From Ustilaginoidea virens (taxonomy: Eukaryota > Ascomycota > Sordariomycetes > Hypocreales > Clavicipitaceae): a DNA stretch of 64,000 bases. Shown here piece after piece: positions 33,655-44,561 of this stretch. Positions within the stretch are counted from its first letter, which is position 1, and every line of letters begins with the position of its first letter. The notes beneath the pieces are model-generated. The model searched no databases. It was not told the origin of the DNA and was given only the letters and a program-made list of their open reading frames with translations. Location: NCBI RefSeq assembly GCF_000687475.1, contig NC_057317.1, positions 124,001 to 188,000 on the forward strand, in the 5' to 3' direction. The translations under genes were made by a program, and so were the position numbers.

Positions 33655-35005
33655 CTATTTGCTTTCCGCCTGCCGCTCAGGGCCCGCCATGTCGAGAATC
33701 GTCCGCTCCACCGTGTCCATGGCGCGCATGTCTTCGTTCTCCTGCTTGATCTGCATGACGCGCTTCTTGTACCTGCCGTCCCGCAGCACCGTCTCCACGC
33801 CCTCGAGGATCTGCTGCTCGGACGGGGACCCCGTGCGCAGGTTCACCGCGATGCCGGCGTACTCCCCCCGCGCCGCGTTGTCGGGCTTGTCCTCGGTGTC
33901 GCCCGCCAGGACCATGGGCACCCCGTTGAGCACGGCGTGGATGAAGCCCCCGTAGCCGGCGTTGGTGACGAAGACGGCCGCGTGGGGGAGGACGGCGTCG
34001 TAGGGGAGGAAGTCGGCGACGCGGGCGTTGGGCGGGACCGCGCCGTCCGGCAGACGGGCGCCCTCGCGGCCCAGGATGGCCACGACCAGCAGGTCCGGGC
34101 GGGCGGCGAGGGCCCTCAGCGCCGGCATGAGCAGGTGCGCGTAGTCGACGGCAAAGGTGCCCTGGGTGACGACGACGACGGCGGCGGCGGCGGCGGCGGC
34201 GGCGGCCACCACCTCGTCCCAGAAGGGCGGCGGGGCAAAGTCTCGCGGCGGGGCGGGCGGGAGGGCGCCGGCGAAGCGGAACCGCGGGTGCAGGTCGGAC
34301 CGCGCGTACTCCAGGCTCGGGGGGCACATGAGCAGCACCACGTCGGCCGAGGTGACCATGAGGTCCGGCCACGGCATGGCGGGGGGCTCGGCGCACCCCA
34401 GCCCGAGGAGCATGCGCCTCTGCGCGGCCGTCGTCTCGGCCAGCCTGGCGGCGCGCTGCTCGTACAGCGCCGGGTAGGTGCTCCTGCTCTCGTCGGTGTA
34501 GTCGGGGAGGATGCCCGACGCGGACGGCGCGTGGTCGCGGCTGGGCAGCGTGTACGGGATCGCGTGGATGCTGACCGTGCGGGGGCGCTCGGCGAAGCCG
34601 CGCGGCAGCGGCGGGCCGCCGAGGTACATGGGCTGGTCGCCCAGGAAGAAGGGCTCCGTCAGGACGACGACGGCGTCGCGCGGGTGCTCCGCCCGCTCGC
34701 GCTCCAGCACCCGGCGCAGCGCCGCGCCGCGCTCCGCCGTCGGCTCGAGGAACATCTTGCGGGCGAACCAGGTGCGGTCCGCCAGGCCGCGCCGCTTGTG
34801 CTGCACGGCGGCGTGGTACGTGGTGGCGGGGATGCCGACGAACGCGGCGCCGACGGCCTCCACCCGCGCGCGGAACTCGTCGCCCGTGATCAAGGTGACG
34901 CTGTACCCGCGCTGGACCAGCCCGTCGACGACTTTGATGACGGGCAGGACGTGGCCCGTGAGGGGGGAGCCGCAGGCGATGATTCGGGGCTTGGTGCTGT
35001 CCGCG

Positions 35006-35038
<33 letters not shown>

Positions 35039-35064
35039 CTGGCGAGGCGGTTGGACGCCGTCAT
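33655..35064 (-). CDS. GT1-family glycosyltransferase (MGT/UDP-glycosyltransferase-like)
   Basis: Predicted sugar transferase of GT family 1, two-Rossmann (GT-B) fold, similar to macrolide-type glycosyltransferases that glycosylate small molecules. It has 469 residues in a single exon. The N-terminal acceptor domain starts IIACGSPLTGHVLPVI (residues 28-43), with the conserved GH pair. The C-terminal nucleotide-sugar domain has VVVVTQGTF (295-303) and FVTNAGYGGFIHAVLNGVPM (364-383), ending with DKPDNAARGE in place of the plant PSPG box. Two low-complexity expansions are visible: an (EP)5 run near residue 11 from a GGGCTC repeat (about 35013-35038) and an alanine run (286-294) from a CGG-type repeat (about 34165-34207). 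It converges with the GST and is divergent from the FkbM methyltransferase, so a shared bidirectional promoter with the latter (770 bp) is possible. Sugar and acceptor are unknown. Confidence 0.88.
34160..34207. repeat. GAC/GGC trinucleotide repeat inside glycosyltransferase
   Basis: A GAC-GAC then GGC-GGC trinucleotide run that codes for a valine/alanine tract on the minus strand. In-frame length variation would be tolerated. Confidence 0.85.
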
Positions 35065-35832
35065 GTCTGCGCGTCACGGTAGTATCCGGATCAAGATCAA
35101 GGCTGTCGGGGATGAAGCATCAGATGGGGCTTTCAACAGCTGCGGTGGTGCCGGATAATGGCCTCTGGGGTGTTGGGCAGTGGAATATTGGGCCCGGGCC
35201 GCGATGGACGGGAGAACCGAGCGGGGAGCTTGGCCGGCCATGCCGAGAGTCCAGACCCCAGGGACCCGAGACCCGAGAGATCCCCAGATTCCAGGCTCCA
35301 GACTCGACCAGTGTTGCTGGGGATATCGTTGGCTTTGGCGCGGTAATCGCCGAATCCCGGCTCGGTTGGGTTTCTTTGTCGACGGATGACTGGCGTCTCG
35401 CCGAATGGTGAGCCTCTGCAAAAACCCTAACAATGCAAGTGGCTAGCAGCAGCTAGCAGAGACCAATCCCTGCAGCTTTCCCCCGCTCGGCTCTGAGGAA
35501 TACGAGGCAATAATTCAAGGAAATCCTTGCCAAAGCCCCGGACGGCGTGGCCGGATGCAACGCAGCGCAACGCAGCGAAACGCAACGTGACGCAGGCAGT
35601 CGTCGGGCACCAGGAACAGCGACGCAAGACGCCGCAGCGTTGCTCATGGGTCGAACCGTCATGGCTGTGCCCCGGACCTCTGTGCCGCAAGACTTGAGGC
35701 ACCCCGATTTCCCGCAAGATGACCAAGCTGATCCCCGCCCACCTCCCCCATATCCGCAAGTGCCCCTACATCAATCGTCCGTCCTTGCCGCCCTCCCCGA
35801 CCGGGAAACAAAGATGACCGCAAGCGCGCAAA
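35065..35832. other. Divergent promoter region, glycosyltransferase/FkbM
   Basis: 768 bp between two divergently transcribed genes. It contains a CGCAACGCAGCGAAACGCAACG direct-repeat patch (about 35560-35590). No TATA box is evident. Short frames in it lack any domain signature. Confidence 0.5.
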
Positions 35833-36636
35833 ATGCCCATCACTGGAACCCCCGACGCGGAGGAGCCCGAGTTTCAGCAACTCAAGCTGGCAGACGGATT
35901 CTCCGTCTACGCCAGCCCCCTCGCCTCCCGTGAAACCAGCTTCATCTACAAGGAAATCTTCCAGGACGGATGCTACGACGTTGCGCGCCTGCCCCCCGAC
36001 GCCTTCGCGGTGGACGCCGGCGCCCACATCGGCCTGTTCACGCTGTACATCAAGGCCAGGTACCCGTCGGCGCGGATCCTCGCCCTCGAGCCCGCGCCCG
36101 CGACCTTTGCCGCCTTCCAGCGCAACATGGCGCTGCACGGCGTCGCCGGCGTGGACGCCCACCAGTGCGGCCTGGGCCGCGACGACGCCCGCCAGACCCT
36201 CGTGTTCTACCCCCGGCTGCCGGGGAACGCGACCTTTTTCGAAGCCGACAAGCGCAGATTTGTCGAGACGATGAAGCAGGCGAAGCCGGTGCTCGAGCTC
36301 CTCGCCGCGAGGGAGGAGGTCGACGTCGAGGTGAGGCGGCTGTCGGGGTTCCTGAGGCGGATCCCGGGCCTGGCGAGGATTGACTTGCTCAAGATCGACG
36401 TCGAGGGCGGGGAGGTGGCCGTGCTGGAGGGGCTGGACGAGGACCAGTGGGAGCTGGTGCGCAACGTCGTGCTGGAGGTTTACAACCACGACGGGGGGCT
36501 GGGCCGGCTGAGGGCGCTGCTGGAGGCGAGGGGGTTTCGGGTGGAGGAGCAGCGGGCCAAGTGGGCGAGCCAGACGACGGAAGTGTATATTGTGGTCGGG
36601 AGGAGGGAGTCGGATGAAGTAGCCGGGGGGTGTTGA
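35833..36636 (+). CDS. FkbM-family SAM-dependent methyltransferase
   Basis: Class I SAM-dependent methyltransferase of the FkbM family, which O-methylates small molecules or sugars. It has 267 residues in one exon. SAM-binding motif I is VDAGAHIGLF at residues 60-69, followed by the acidic strand end LALEPAPATF (83-92). The family signature LLKIDVEGGE is at 185-194, with the usual LE-G continuation to about 200. Sequence before residue 45 resembles the FkbM lead-in (FIYKEIFQDGCYD). The gene is very GC-rich and divergently arranged with a glycosyltransferase. Glycosylation plus methylation by neighbouring tailoring enzymes would be coherent, but no scaffold-building enzyme is in view. The start is the first ATG of the frame at 35833 and fits the family length. 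Confidence 0.9.
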   Translation: MPITGTPDAEEPEFQQLKLADGFSVYASPLASRETSFIYKEIFQDGCYDVARLPPDAFAVDAGAHIGLFTLYIKARYPSARILALEPAPATFAAFQRNMALHGVAGVDAHQCGLGRDDARQTLVFYPRLPGNATFFEADKRRFVETMKQAKPVLELLAAREEVDVEVRRLSGFLRRIPGLARIDLLKIDVEGGEVAVLEGLDEDQWELVRNVVLEVYNHDGGLGRLRALLEARGFRVEEQRAKWASQTTEVYIVVGRRESDEVAGGC

Positions 36637-37801
36637 CGGGCTGGACGGGAGGGGAGACCGCCATGCATCATGAGCGCGCCTGTGAGAACTTGAGGATTTC
36701 CAAATCCTGGTCGAGGCTTTCTTGCATCCTGGTTGGTGGACGCAGGCCCATGCTGTGTCCGGAACAACGTAGGTCCGTCGTCTTACCCCCATCCCAGGGT
36801 AGCTGCCAGAGCCATTGCTGCCATTGCCTCGTCAGAGCATCCTTCGGCCTTGTTATTATTTTCTCAACTTTGCCGCTCAGATACGCTGGCGCCGCTAGCA
36901 AGCCGAGTTGAAACCAAGACCAGTAGCCGGCTAAGCCAGGCGCATCCGAGGCCCGAGACACCACGCCACTGGCCCCGACAGCTCTGGCAGCTCTGAACGG
37001 TTGGCCATGCAAATGAACCCCCCCAAGGAGGCAACGCAAAATTAGCCATGGCTCGCTTGTCGTGCTGAACATGGCAGCGTTTTGCATACGAAGAAGACGC
37101 AGGGTCTTCGGGACACACGCAGGATGACGTGTCTCAATCCGACCTGCGATGCTCCCGTCCGTGAGGTGCCAAGAAGCGGACAATCTTAACCCTTCAAGCC
37201 AAGGTTATGTTCTCATTCTCTATTAGATGCCAAGAAGCTTGGTAGTCAAGGCACATGGCTATGGAAGCCACCATCCAATTGCTGCGTTGTGACTGTACAT
37301 GAGCACCTTTCTATAGTGGAAACAAGCAGAAACAGAAGGATACGTGATGGCTTCAGATGATGAAACAGTCATGACTGTGGCCTTTCCTGGCCGCCCTGAA
37401 ATCGCCCTTTATCGACGAGGCCCCGTTGCGCCTCGTGTCCTTCTTGTCTCGGCGTCTGCCTACCCCAACTCGGCTGGCATGCTTGCAGCACTGGTCCTCC
37501 CGGCAGAGGGCAAGCAACATGTTACGCTCAAGCACCAGAAAGACCAACTCGTCGTGTACGCGCGGAAAGCACACCTCAACACGAAAAAAAACCGCCACCA
37601 ACACGACGACGTTCCAGCTTCTTCGATCCCGGGTGGAGGTCCAAGCGGCACATCAAGCCCTGCTCAATTGAGGCACGTATGCCATTCCCACAAGCAGCAT
37701 CATGGCGTACAACGACGTGCACATTACGCCAGAGGTGCACATGTTCCAACTTCGGCAAGCATGGACCATTGGCAAGGGCCCTTGGGCGAGTCTCGCCCAA
37801 C
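36637..37801. other. Region without a supported gene; possible 3' part of the membrane-protein gene
   Basis: About 1.2 kb. Plus- and minus-strand frames here (for example 36668-37183 and 37344-37910) carry no recognisable domain. The minus-strand part between 37600 and 37801 may belong to a downstream exon of the membrane-protein gene, since short hydrophobic frames occur there, but no splice model could be supported. Confidence 0.4.
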
Positions 37802-38632
37802 TCAGGTCAAAGCAGCCAACAACCAGCAGAAACACCTGTTGCGGCCGCCGACGCCGCCTCGAGTCAGAGTCGAGAAATTCGAGAATGGATTTTGCAGGGG
37901 GGGGGTGTAATGCTTAACTGTTTCTGCCACATCTGCGAGGGCTGCCCCGATGTAGAACAACATGGCCGGGTTTCCGACATGCCGGGGAACGCTGATGCTG
38001 CCCAGGGCGACGGAAGTGAAGGACATTTCCGAAGCGTACAATCTTCGCAAAAGGCCGTCCAAGGCAAGCGCGAGGGGAGCCAAGACGGTCAGGTAGAGAA
38101 GCCTGAGCCGAATCACATCCAGGAAGCGACGCAGGAGAGTCCGCTTCTTCGGATATGAAAAACAGGCATCGGGGGCTCCGTGAAGGAGCCCTACGTTGCA
38201 AGGGTCGATGTCCAGTCTCTGCGCATGAGGTTAGAGGTACTAATTGGCTAGGGCCCCTGGAATAGCCGTGCTTGCACTTACGTTTTGTCGGATGGACTCC
38301 AAGGAGCCAAGGACTTGAAAGGCCAAGCAGCAGTGAGCAAAAGGACGAGGATCGAAACCAGGACGCGCGACGTCAGGAGCGGAAAGGCGGAAAGTCGAGC
38401 AGAAACAGCCCAGGGATATGAGTAGGGCGGCGGTGGCAATGTGATAAAGGCGTGGCCATGGTTCATCGCGCGGTCCTCTGACGACGAGGATGACGAAAAA
38501 CGGCAAAAGAGGGACGAGGAGGACGTAGAAAAGCACCGCCGGGACGCCTGATTTCAAGGTCAAGACCTGGTAGATGGTCGCTGCTGCGCAGGCAACAAGC
38601 CAGTAAAGACAGTGATGCTTTACAGAACGCAT
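37802..38632 (-). CDS. Multi-pass membrane protein, possibly wax-synthase/acyltransferase-like
   Basis: Unassigned integral membrane protein. Exon 1 38632..38282 and exon 2 38218..37802 join through a clean phase-0 GTAAGT...CGCAG intron, giving about 255 residues as read. Hydrophobic segments lie near residues 9-27, 32-53, 65-85 and 158-182. The stretch FQVLGSLESIRQNRLDID, then the basic RTLLRRFLDVIRLRLLYLTV and a hydrophobic helix, is reminiscent of the middle of fungal wax-synthase-like (TRI7-type) acyltransferases. The catalytic His-containing C-terminal part is not seen. The end at 37802 may be wrong: a donor near 37915 and further exons downstream are possible. The gene is transcribed towards the FkbM gene. 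A membrane protein is supported; the enzyme family is a weak suggestion. Confidence 0.5.
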
Positions 38633-40299
38633 GTTGGGGGGTTGCTGAAACGCCCGGCTGTGCTCTTTCCCATCAAGTGCTGGCGTAGATGCCGTTCTGG
38701 GTTGGAGTACAAGTGGACGTGAGCAAGGGTGACGTCAAATTTATTCCCATGACAGAGTACGGAGGGCTTTCACCTTAGGGCTAGGGTAGTGTTGAAAACT
38801 TTGGCGAGGTTTAAAGTTGCGCCCGACAGAGCGTTGTTTGCAAAAGAGTTTGGACTAGCCAGCAGCTTATAAAGGCTACAGGCTCAACATGTCAGTGGAA
38901 ACACCAGCTACATGATTATTCACGATCAACCGCTCCCGTCCTGGGTGAATATATCAAGTGATGGCTGAAAAACTGACATGCAGAGTCTCTACTCGTTAGC
39001 TGAGATGTGCGACCGTCACCAACCAGACGGACAAGTATATCTCCGGACCTCTGACCGGACCCCTGCTACCCAAACGCCCAATTGCAGGAGCGAGGCCACT
39101 GACAGGCCACTTGCAGGGATATTTCAGCAAGTCTCGGGGCTCAGAGGGAGTTAGCAATGACACCAGACAAAGGATCTCTTAGGCATCGCAAGCCACTTCG
39201 CCCCAGGTCCATCTGCGGACAATACGGCTCCCTGGATAAAGGCGGAGCGCACGGCCAGCATGAACCCGCCGCGGACGGCTCAAATACAACAGACGTGGCC
39301 GAAACATGTAGCGCTTGAAGCATTCCCGCCCCAGAATCTATGGATACCTAGCCAGTGAGGGGGCCGTTACGACGCTGAGGCGAGTCAATAGGCTGGTCTG
39401 GTACCTAACTGCTTGACAAGGTTGTCATCATGTATCAAGAAAATCTACAATACCTTCTGACCTAGCTCGCAGCGGTCGCCAACCCAGCGTGTTTTGACCC
39501 CCGAGGTACACCGCGGTCTTGTCGTGCGTCAGGCTATTGATATTTGTTCTGCGCCTCACTTATGATACGATACTTGCTGGGCGTGCATTTCGCGGGTTGG
39601 GGTAGTATGGAAATTTCCTGTCGGCGTGATCGATAAAGAACGGCGGTCTGCTCTCTGGGCCAGTCGGATTATGAAGATGTCGAATATCGCGGTTGACTTT
39701 GTTCGCCATGGGTCTGCCAGCAGTGCTTACGCTTTCCTTCCGGCTGAGCGACACCAAGATGACTGGCAGCTCAGTTCCAGCGGGCACATGTCACTTGATA
39801 AACCTCTACATTCAACATCGCCATCATCAACCTGACTGCTGGAAATTCTCATAGATCATCTCACAGTTCGGAGACGAATCAGGAGCTACCAATCACTTCG
39901 TAACAGGACGGAGGAGTCAAAAGCACCGGCCCCAACAGCGTATTGAAATGCTATCCCATTCACCAGACGCATATACGCCTGACAATGCACAAACACCTCA
40001 ATCAGTGAGTTTAGGGGCGGGGATGCCATCTCTATAGAGGCTCCCGTCAGGATAGGAGTAATCTGTCCAAACTGCACGGCCATTGACTTGAATCGTACAA
40101 AGACTCACCAGATGCCATACAGAGTGAGATTGCATGCCAAAGATCCGCAATGCATCAACATAAATATCTAAATGCAGACATCGACGTCGACTCTCCCGCT
40201 GGCCGAACAATTTTCGGCACGGGGAGTAAATACTCACGGAGTCGCTCCCTGGCGGTGAGCACGGCCCGATTCGTGACCTGCTACAATTGACCCCTTCAT
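38633..40299. other. Gene-free stretch between membrane protein and UstYa-like gene
   Basis: About 1.7 kb with only short frames. It includes a GTACGGAG motif near 38756. No RNA gene or repeat was recognised. Confidence 0.45.
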
Positions 40300-41132
40300 T
40301 CAATGGAAAACAGAATATCTGCCCAGGACGGATCCTTCAACAGGGGCCTTTTCGTGTTGCTGCAAAAACTCGTAAAGCCGCGTAGCATTCCGGCACTGAT
40401 GCCAGCTTCCCAAGAGCGGATCTTGATCCCCTCCGGCCTCGGCTTCGTCGCTCAACCTGTTGATGGATTTTTCGAAGCTATCATCCGCCGCGCACAAAAT
40501 AACCTGTACAATGCATCACCGAGCCGGGAGGTAAATCAGAGTCGTGCGTAAGACGGCGCTGGGGGAGCGGCTGCGGCACATACCTGCGCTACAAAGTTGA
40601 AGCAGTGCTTGATGTGGTCTCGTCGATCTTTCAACAGCCCGCCGCGCTTCAGGATGAGTTTCTCTTCCTCTGTGCCAAACATGGCGATTCGGCTACACGA
40701 GTGGTTTTAGCAAGCATGTACGACGTGTCTCGGACGGGATGCGCACATCATTTTAAGACAGTGCAGCTGGTGGAACATGGCTATCCCGACGACGTGCTCC
40801 TTGCCGTCGTGCATGTCGACTTTGATGAACCCTTGACTGGGCGGGACAAGCAAGTCCCAGAACTCGGACTCGTTTGACGGTAGCGTCCTGCTGAAAGCCG
40901 GGTGCGTCCATGGCTTCATGACAAAGCTTACAGATGTGAGTCCGGCAGCGAGGCTGTCACGCGGCTGGGGGAAGTCGTTGGATGCAGAGGGAGACTGTAC
41001 ACGGTCAAACAGGGTGGTGATGATGTTGTCGTGGCTGGTTCGAAGGAGGACGAGAATCGAGACGATTGTCACGACAGAAGAGAAGCTTGCCACGAGAGAC
41101 GCGTACAGGACCGATGGCAGAGTCATTGTCAA
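40300..41132 (-). CDS. UstYa-like (DUF3328) oxidase-family protein
   Basis: Member of the UstYa/DUF3328 family. Characterised members carry out oxidative steps, including peptide macrocyclisation, in fungal RiPP and other specialised pathways. Three exons, 41132..40747, 40692..40584 and 40503..40300, all in phase, give 232 residues, a typical length. A single N-terminal membrane segment (about residues 6-30) precedes the luminal domain. Both diagnostic HxxHC motifs are present: HQLHC at 121-125 and HIKHC at 155-159, the latter followed by the VILCAADDSFE block after the last splice. KMIRIAMFG, created by the first splice, matches the family pattern and supports the model. No second UstYa, UstYb, tyrosinase or repeat-bearing secreted precursor peptide was found nearby, so the pathway is unknown. 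Confidence 0.92.
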
Positions 41133-44100
41133 CTACTGGCATGATGGCTTGGGGTAAAGCATGGGATGTAACGATGAGCTGAAACGTGCTGTGCTGTCAA
41201 CACCCAGATATTATGCGAATCAGACATGGGATGCCGTCAGGTGATTTTGCGATTCTGCCACCGGGTTTTTTCACGCGCAGCGCTTGTAACTTGGACGGAG
41301 ATTTAACCATGACGCGATTATCGTGGCCGAGTTTCTGCTGTAGAAAGCACGGGTGCGTGGCTGTGATTGCCGAGTTTTTGGCTGTGATTGTGAGGCATTG
41401 ACAGAACGCCACGTTATTGTAGATGCGAGGGGCCATTTAGCCATTTGAATGCTAATTTGGCCACTGCCCTGGCAGCCCAAGATGCGCCGAGGTTACCAAG
41501 AAGCGTCATTTGATTTGCTGCTGGATCTGGTGCCGACTGAGCCGATCGACATGGACCGGTGGGCCGAATCTGCGGGTGGTTCAAGCTTGCGCATCTCACC
41601 TCGGGTGGCGGCGACTCGTGATACACGGCTGCTTCGTTTCGCTTTTCTTGGCCGCCCGATGGTATCTTTAGAGGAATTGGGTGAGGTGCCAAAGTTTCAC
41701 TCAGAAAGGCTTTGCCCAAAACACTCGTGAAAGCAGGCGTCATGGCTGGATGCATCGTAATTGAACCGTGTGAATAAATGCAATTGTCGGGCGCATGACT
41801 CCAAAAAAATGCTTCCTTTGAAGAGTACCAGTTGGGAGTGAAGGCTGCATGAGATGAGATGCCCCAGGATGCCTGGGTAGTAGGCAGCTTGCAGGGATTT
41901 GTCGCGCTCGGAAAGTCAGGCTGGATGAGCCCTATCAATCGTTATGGATTCGAAATTGGCGACAAATGATGCATCATATCGGTGCGCCACCTTGACGATC
42001 CTGTTGACAGGGCTCTCCAGGGTGCCGTACTCCTGTCTGCTGCATTTTCTCCCGACAGGCGGGATTTCTTGCGCTTTGTTCCAAAAAGATTACCTCTCGG
42101 CAACACTGCAGAAGCCTTTGGCATTGCGCATCACTTTCTCCAAGTTGCGTATTGACGGCCGTGCTGAGCGGACTGTTGACCTGCAGGAGTCGGGGGAGGC
42201 TCAGGACAAGGCTGCCTCTATTTGCCTAATAGCAAGATGGGATGAACCGGATGCGTAGGCATGTCGTCCATTTCACTGGTGAGTCAGTCTGAAATTAGGT
42301 GCGATGACCCTACAGACAGATGAGCTTCACCCAGGTATAGCGGGATCAAGTTTGCGTCCAAGCAGCTATTACGGCCTGGTTGTGTCCATCTTGACGGCAT
42401 CACGGCCCAGATTTTTGCTTGGTTGGTAATTCGCTACGGAATGTGTTTTCTCAAGAGATGCAGTGTCTCCTAGAATCTTCATCGGTCAAGAACCATGCGC
42501 AGGCACTTCGAAAGACGGTTAGCTGCGCTTGGCACACAATATCCTTTTCAAAGTCGGAAACCATTTGGGTTGTGTGCCGGCTGCGGACCGGCTGCCATGC
42601 CGGCGCCGTAAAAGCCGTGACTAACAATAGAGTCGGAAGCAGGTGAATGGCGCCTCGTCTGGCCTCGCAGCCAGACATGGTGGTCTTGTGACGGTGTGAG
42701 TTGCGCCTCGTTGGATGCTCCAATTATAAGCCATACCCGGGTATGAGCATTCAGACTGGCGGCATTGAATCGGGCTCCAGCAGACAGTGCAACAAATGGC
42801 TAGAACAGCAGCAAAAGCAAAGCGTATACACGCATGCTTTTTGAAGTACGAGGCCACGGAAGCCAAGACGCAGTTTCATGCCTCGACTGCCCCTGCCAAA
42901 GGAAAAGAGACATGCTGCACAACGTCAATTAGGAAGCCAAACAGAAAGAGAGAGAATCCGCGGTGCACATCGAAGTGGTGCACGGCTCCTTCTTCTGGAG
43001 CGGTTTTTTTTTTTGCAGGACTTTTTGATCCGTTTGGCCATGTTAGGCTTACTCGAGATGCCGACCTAGTCGTTTCAAGCAGCCAACGACGCTGCCCCTA
43101 TAAGTCGACATTAGTTACTTTGTACTCCATCGAGGCGCGGTTTCCCGAGGCTAGACATGTAGTCTCATAGATTGCTCCAATGTGCGGAACTCAATATCAA
43201 GGCTCTTGACACACGAGTATACACCTTCACCTCTGGTTCTGCCGAAGCATATCGATACATGTACGCCCGTGTCTTTTCACCGTACTGCTGAAGATGATCT
43301 TTACACAGCCTTCCATATGATACAGTCTCACATTTGGGATGCAGTGAAGAAGACGGCTGTCAAGAATTCATCGTCACATCTGGGCCAAGGCCCTGCCAAA
43401 GACAGATCATAGTATCGCGAAAAAAGGAGGACCAAAAGGACAAAGTAACGGCTTTGAAATCGCCTGGGTCGATGAAAAAACTTGTGCGTACACGTATGAG
43501 CAGTACGCGAAATCATGAGGTCCTGAGTTCATTCTAGATCGTAGATGGCGACTTATTTGCGCCGGTCCCTGCCACTTTGCTGACTGTAACGCGGGCGTAG
43601 CAGGATGGCGAAGCTAGATGCAAAAATACATGAACAATAGTTAGGACTGATTGCGGCTGGGTGGGGATTATACGTGGCGTTGCGAAAGTCTGATTTCATG
43701 TTCGGACGTCGATGAGGAAGCTTACTGGCATCCTAATGTTTTCTGAACAGCTTCATTAGGTAGTTATGCTGAAGAACTGTTTTGCATTATCTTCCGCGTT
43801 GGTCCCAGGTAGCTGCATGGCTTTGCAGAGGCCGATAGGGAATAATCTTGGATGTAATGGCCAAGGCAACTATGAAAAATTGTCTGTCCTAAAATAACTT
43901 ATCATGAACCAGTGTCCAGCCTGACGGAAGGCTTATACATATCATCTGGAGACTCTATGCCTCATAGATCATCAGAGTACTAGTTTAGAAGAGCCTTTGT
44001 CCTCTTCTTGCTTCACGGTAGTTGTGTATGCAGGCTGGTTTCGTGAAAAACTGTCTAGTAATCTCGCCACTTGAAGGAAATTTGGAAGCGTTCCACGGCC

Positions 44101-44561
44101 GAATGCTCGGAGAGTCTGGAAAATATGCTATGGAGGAAACAGCGATATTATCCATGAGAAAATTTGCCTCTCATGATCGATACCTACCGAGGTTGCAGAT
44201 TGAGTCACCAGAGCCATGAGTTGAATGTTTGTTCGCCAGCTGACCTTGGCATTTAGGCTGATTCACGAGGCCGCCACCGCTGGATGGAAAAGGATTGCGT
44301 GGTATATTTTCCAGGCAGCGGAGACATCAAGTGAAACGGCAGTGGCTGGTACAAGTCTTGTTGTCGTGCCAACAGCTGCAATTGAGACTACGTTCTACCT
44401 TGCCAGCTGTCTGCTCGCAAAGTGGACGGAGCAGGAGGACAAATTCAACTTTCAAATCTTCGACTGGCCATCGATGAAAGATGTTATTGAACTTCGCCAA
44501 CCAAACCGTTTAGATTTACTCCCCAGCACCCGTTTTTCGATATCAGTTCTATAGCAAGGAC
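41133..44561. other. Long stretch with no supported gene
   Basis: About 3.4 kb between the UstYa-like and DUF7918 genes. The longest frame (174 codons, minus, 41414-41938) has no domain. Two short minus-strand frames at 42451-42723 and 42621-42866 begin with hydrophobic signal-like stretches but overlap each other and lack support. Hydrophobic plus-strand frames at 44225-44554 also lack a recognisable family. Confidence 0.45.

Noticed and set aside
33677..35082. Long open frames on both strands over the glycosyltransferase gene (466 and 381 codons)
   Set aside because: Arg/Pro/Gly-rich shadow frames caused by extreme GC content; only the frame at 33655-35064 has GT1 motifs.
35659..36792. 377-codon minus-strand frame antisense to the FkbM gene
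   Set aside because: A compositional shadow with no domain signature, opposite a clear methyltransferase.
36668..37183. 171-codon minus-strand frame after the FkbM gene
   Set aside because: No domain and unusual composition for a fungal protein; no splice or start support.
37344..37910. 188-codon plus-strand frame
   Set aside because: Low-complexity His/Arg-rich sequence without domain, partly antisense to the membrane-protein gene.
39998..40303. Minus-strand frame just downstream of the UstYa-like stop, considered as another exon or second copy
   Set aside because: It lacks HxxHC motifs, and the UstYa model is complete without it.
41414..41938. 174-codon minus-strand frame upstream of the UstYa-like gene
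   Set aside because: No signal peptide, repeat or domain; it does not look like a RiPP precursor.
42451..42866. Two short minus-strand frames with hydrophobic starts, possible small secreted proteins or a RiPP precursor
   Set aside because: They overlap in different frames, have no repeated core or Kex2-site series, and no splice model joins them.
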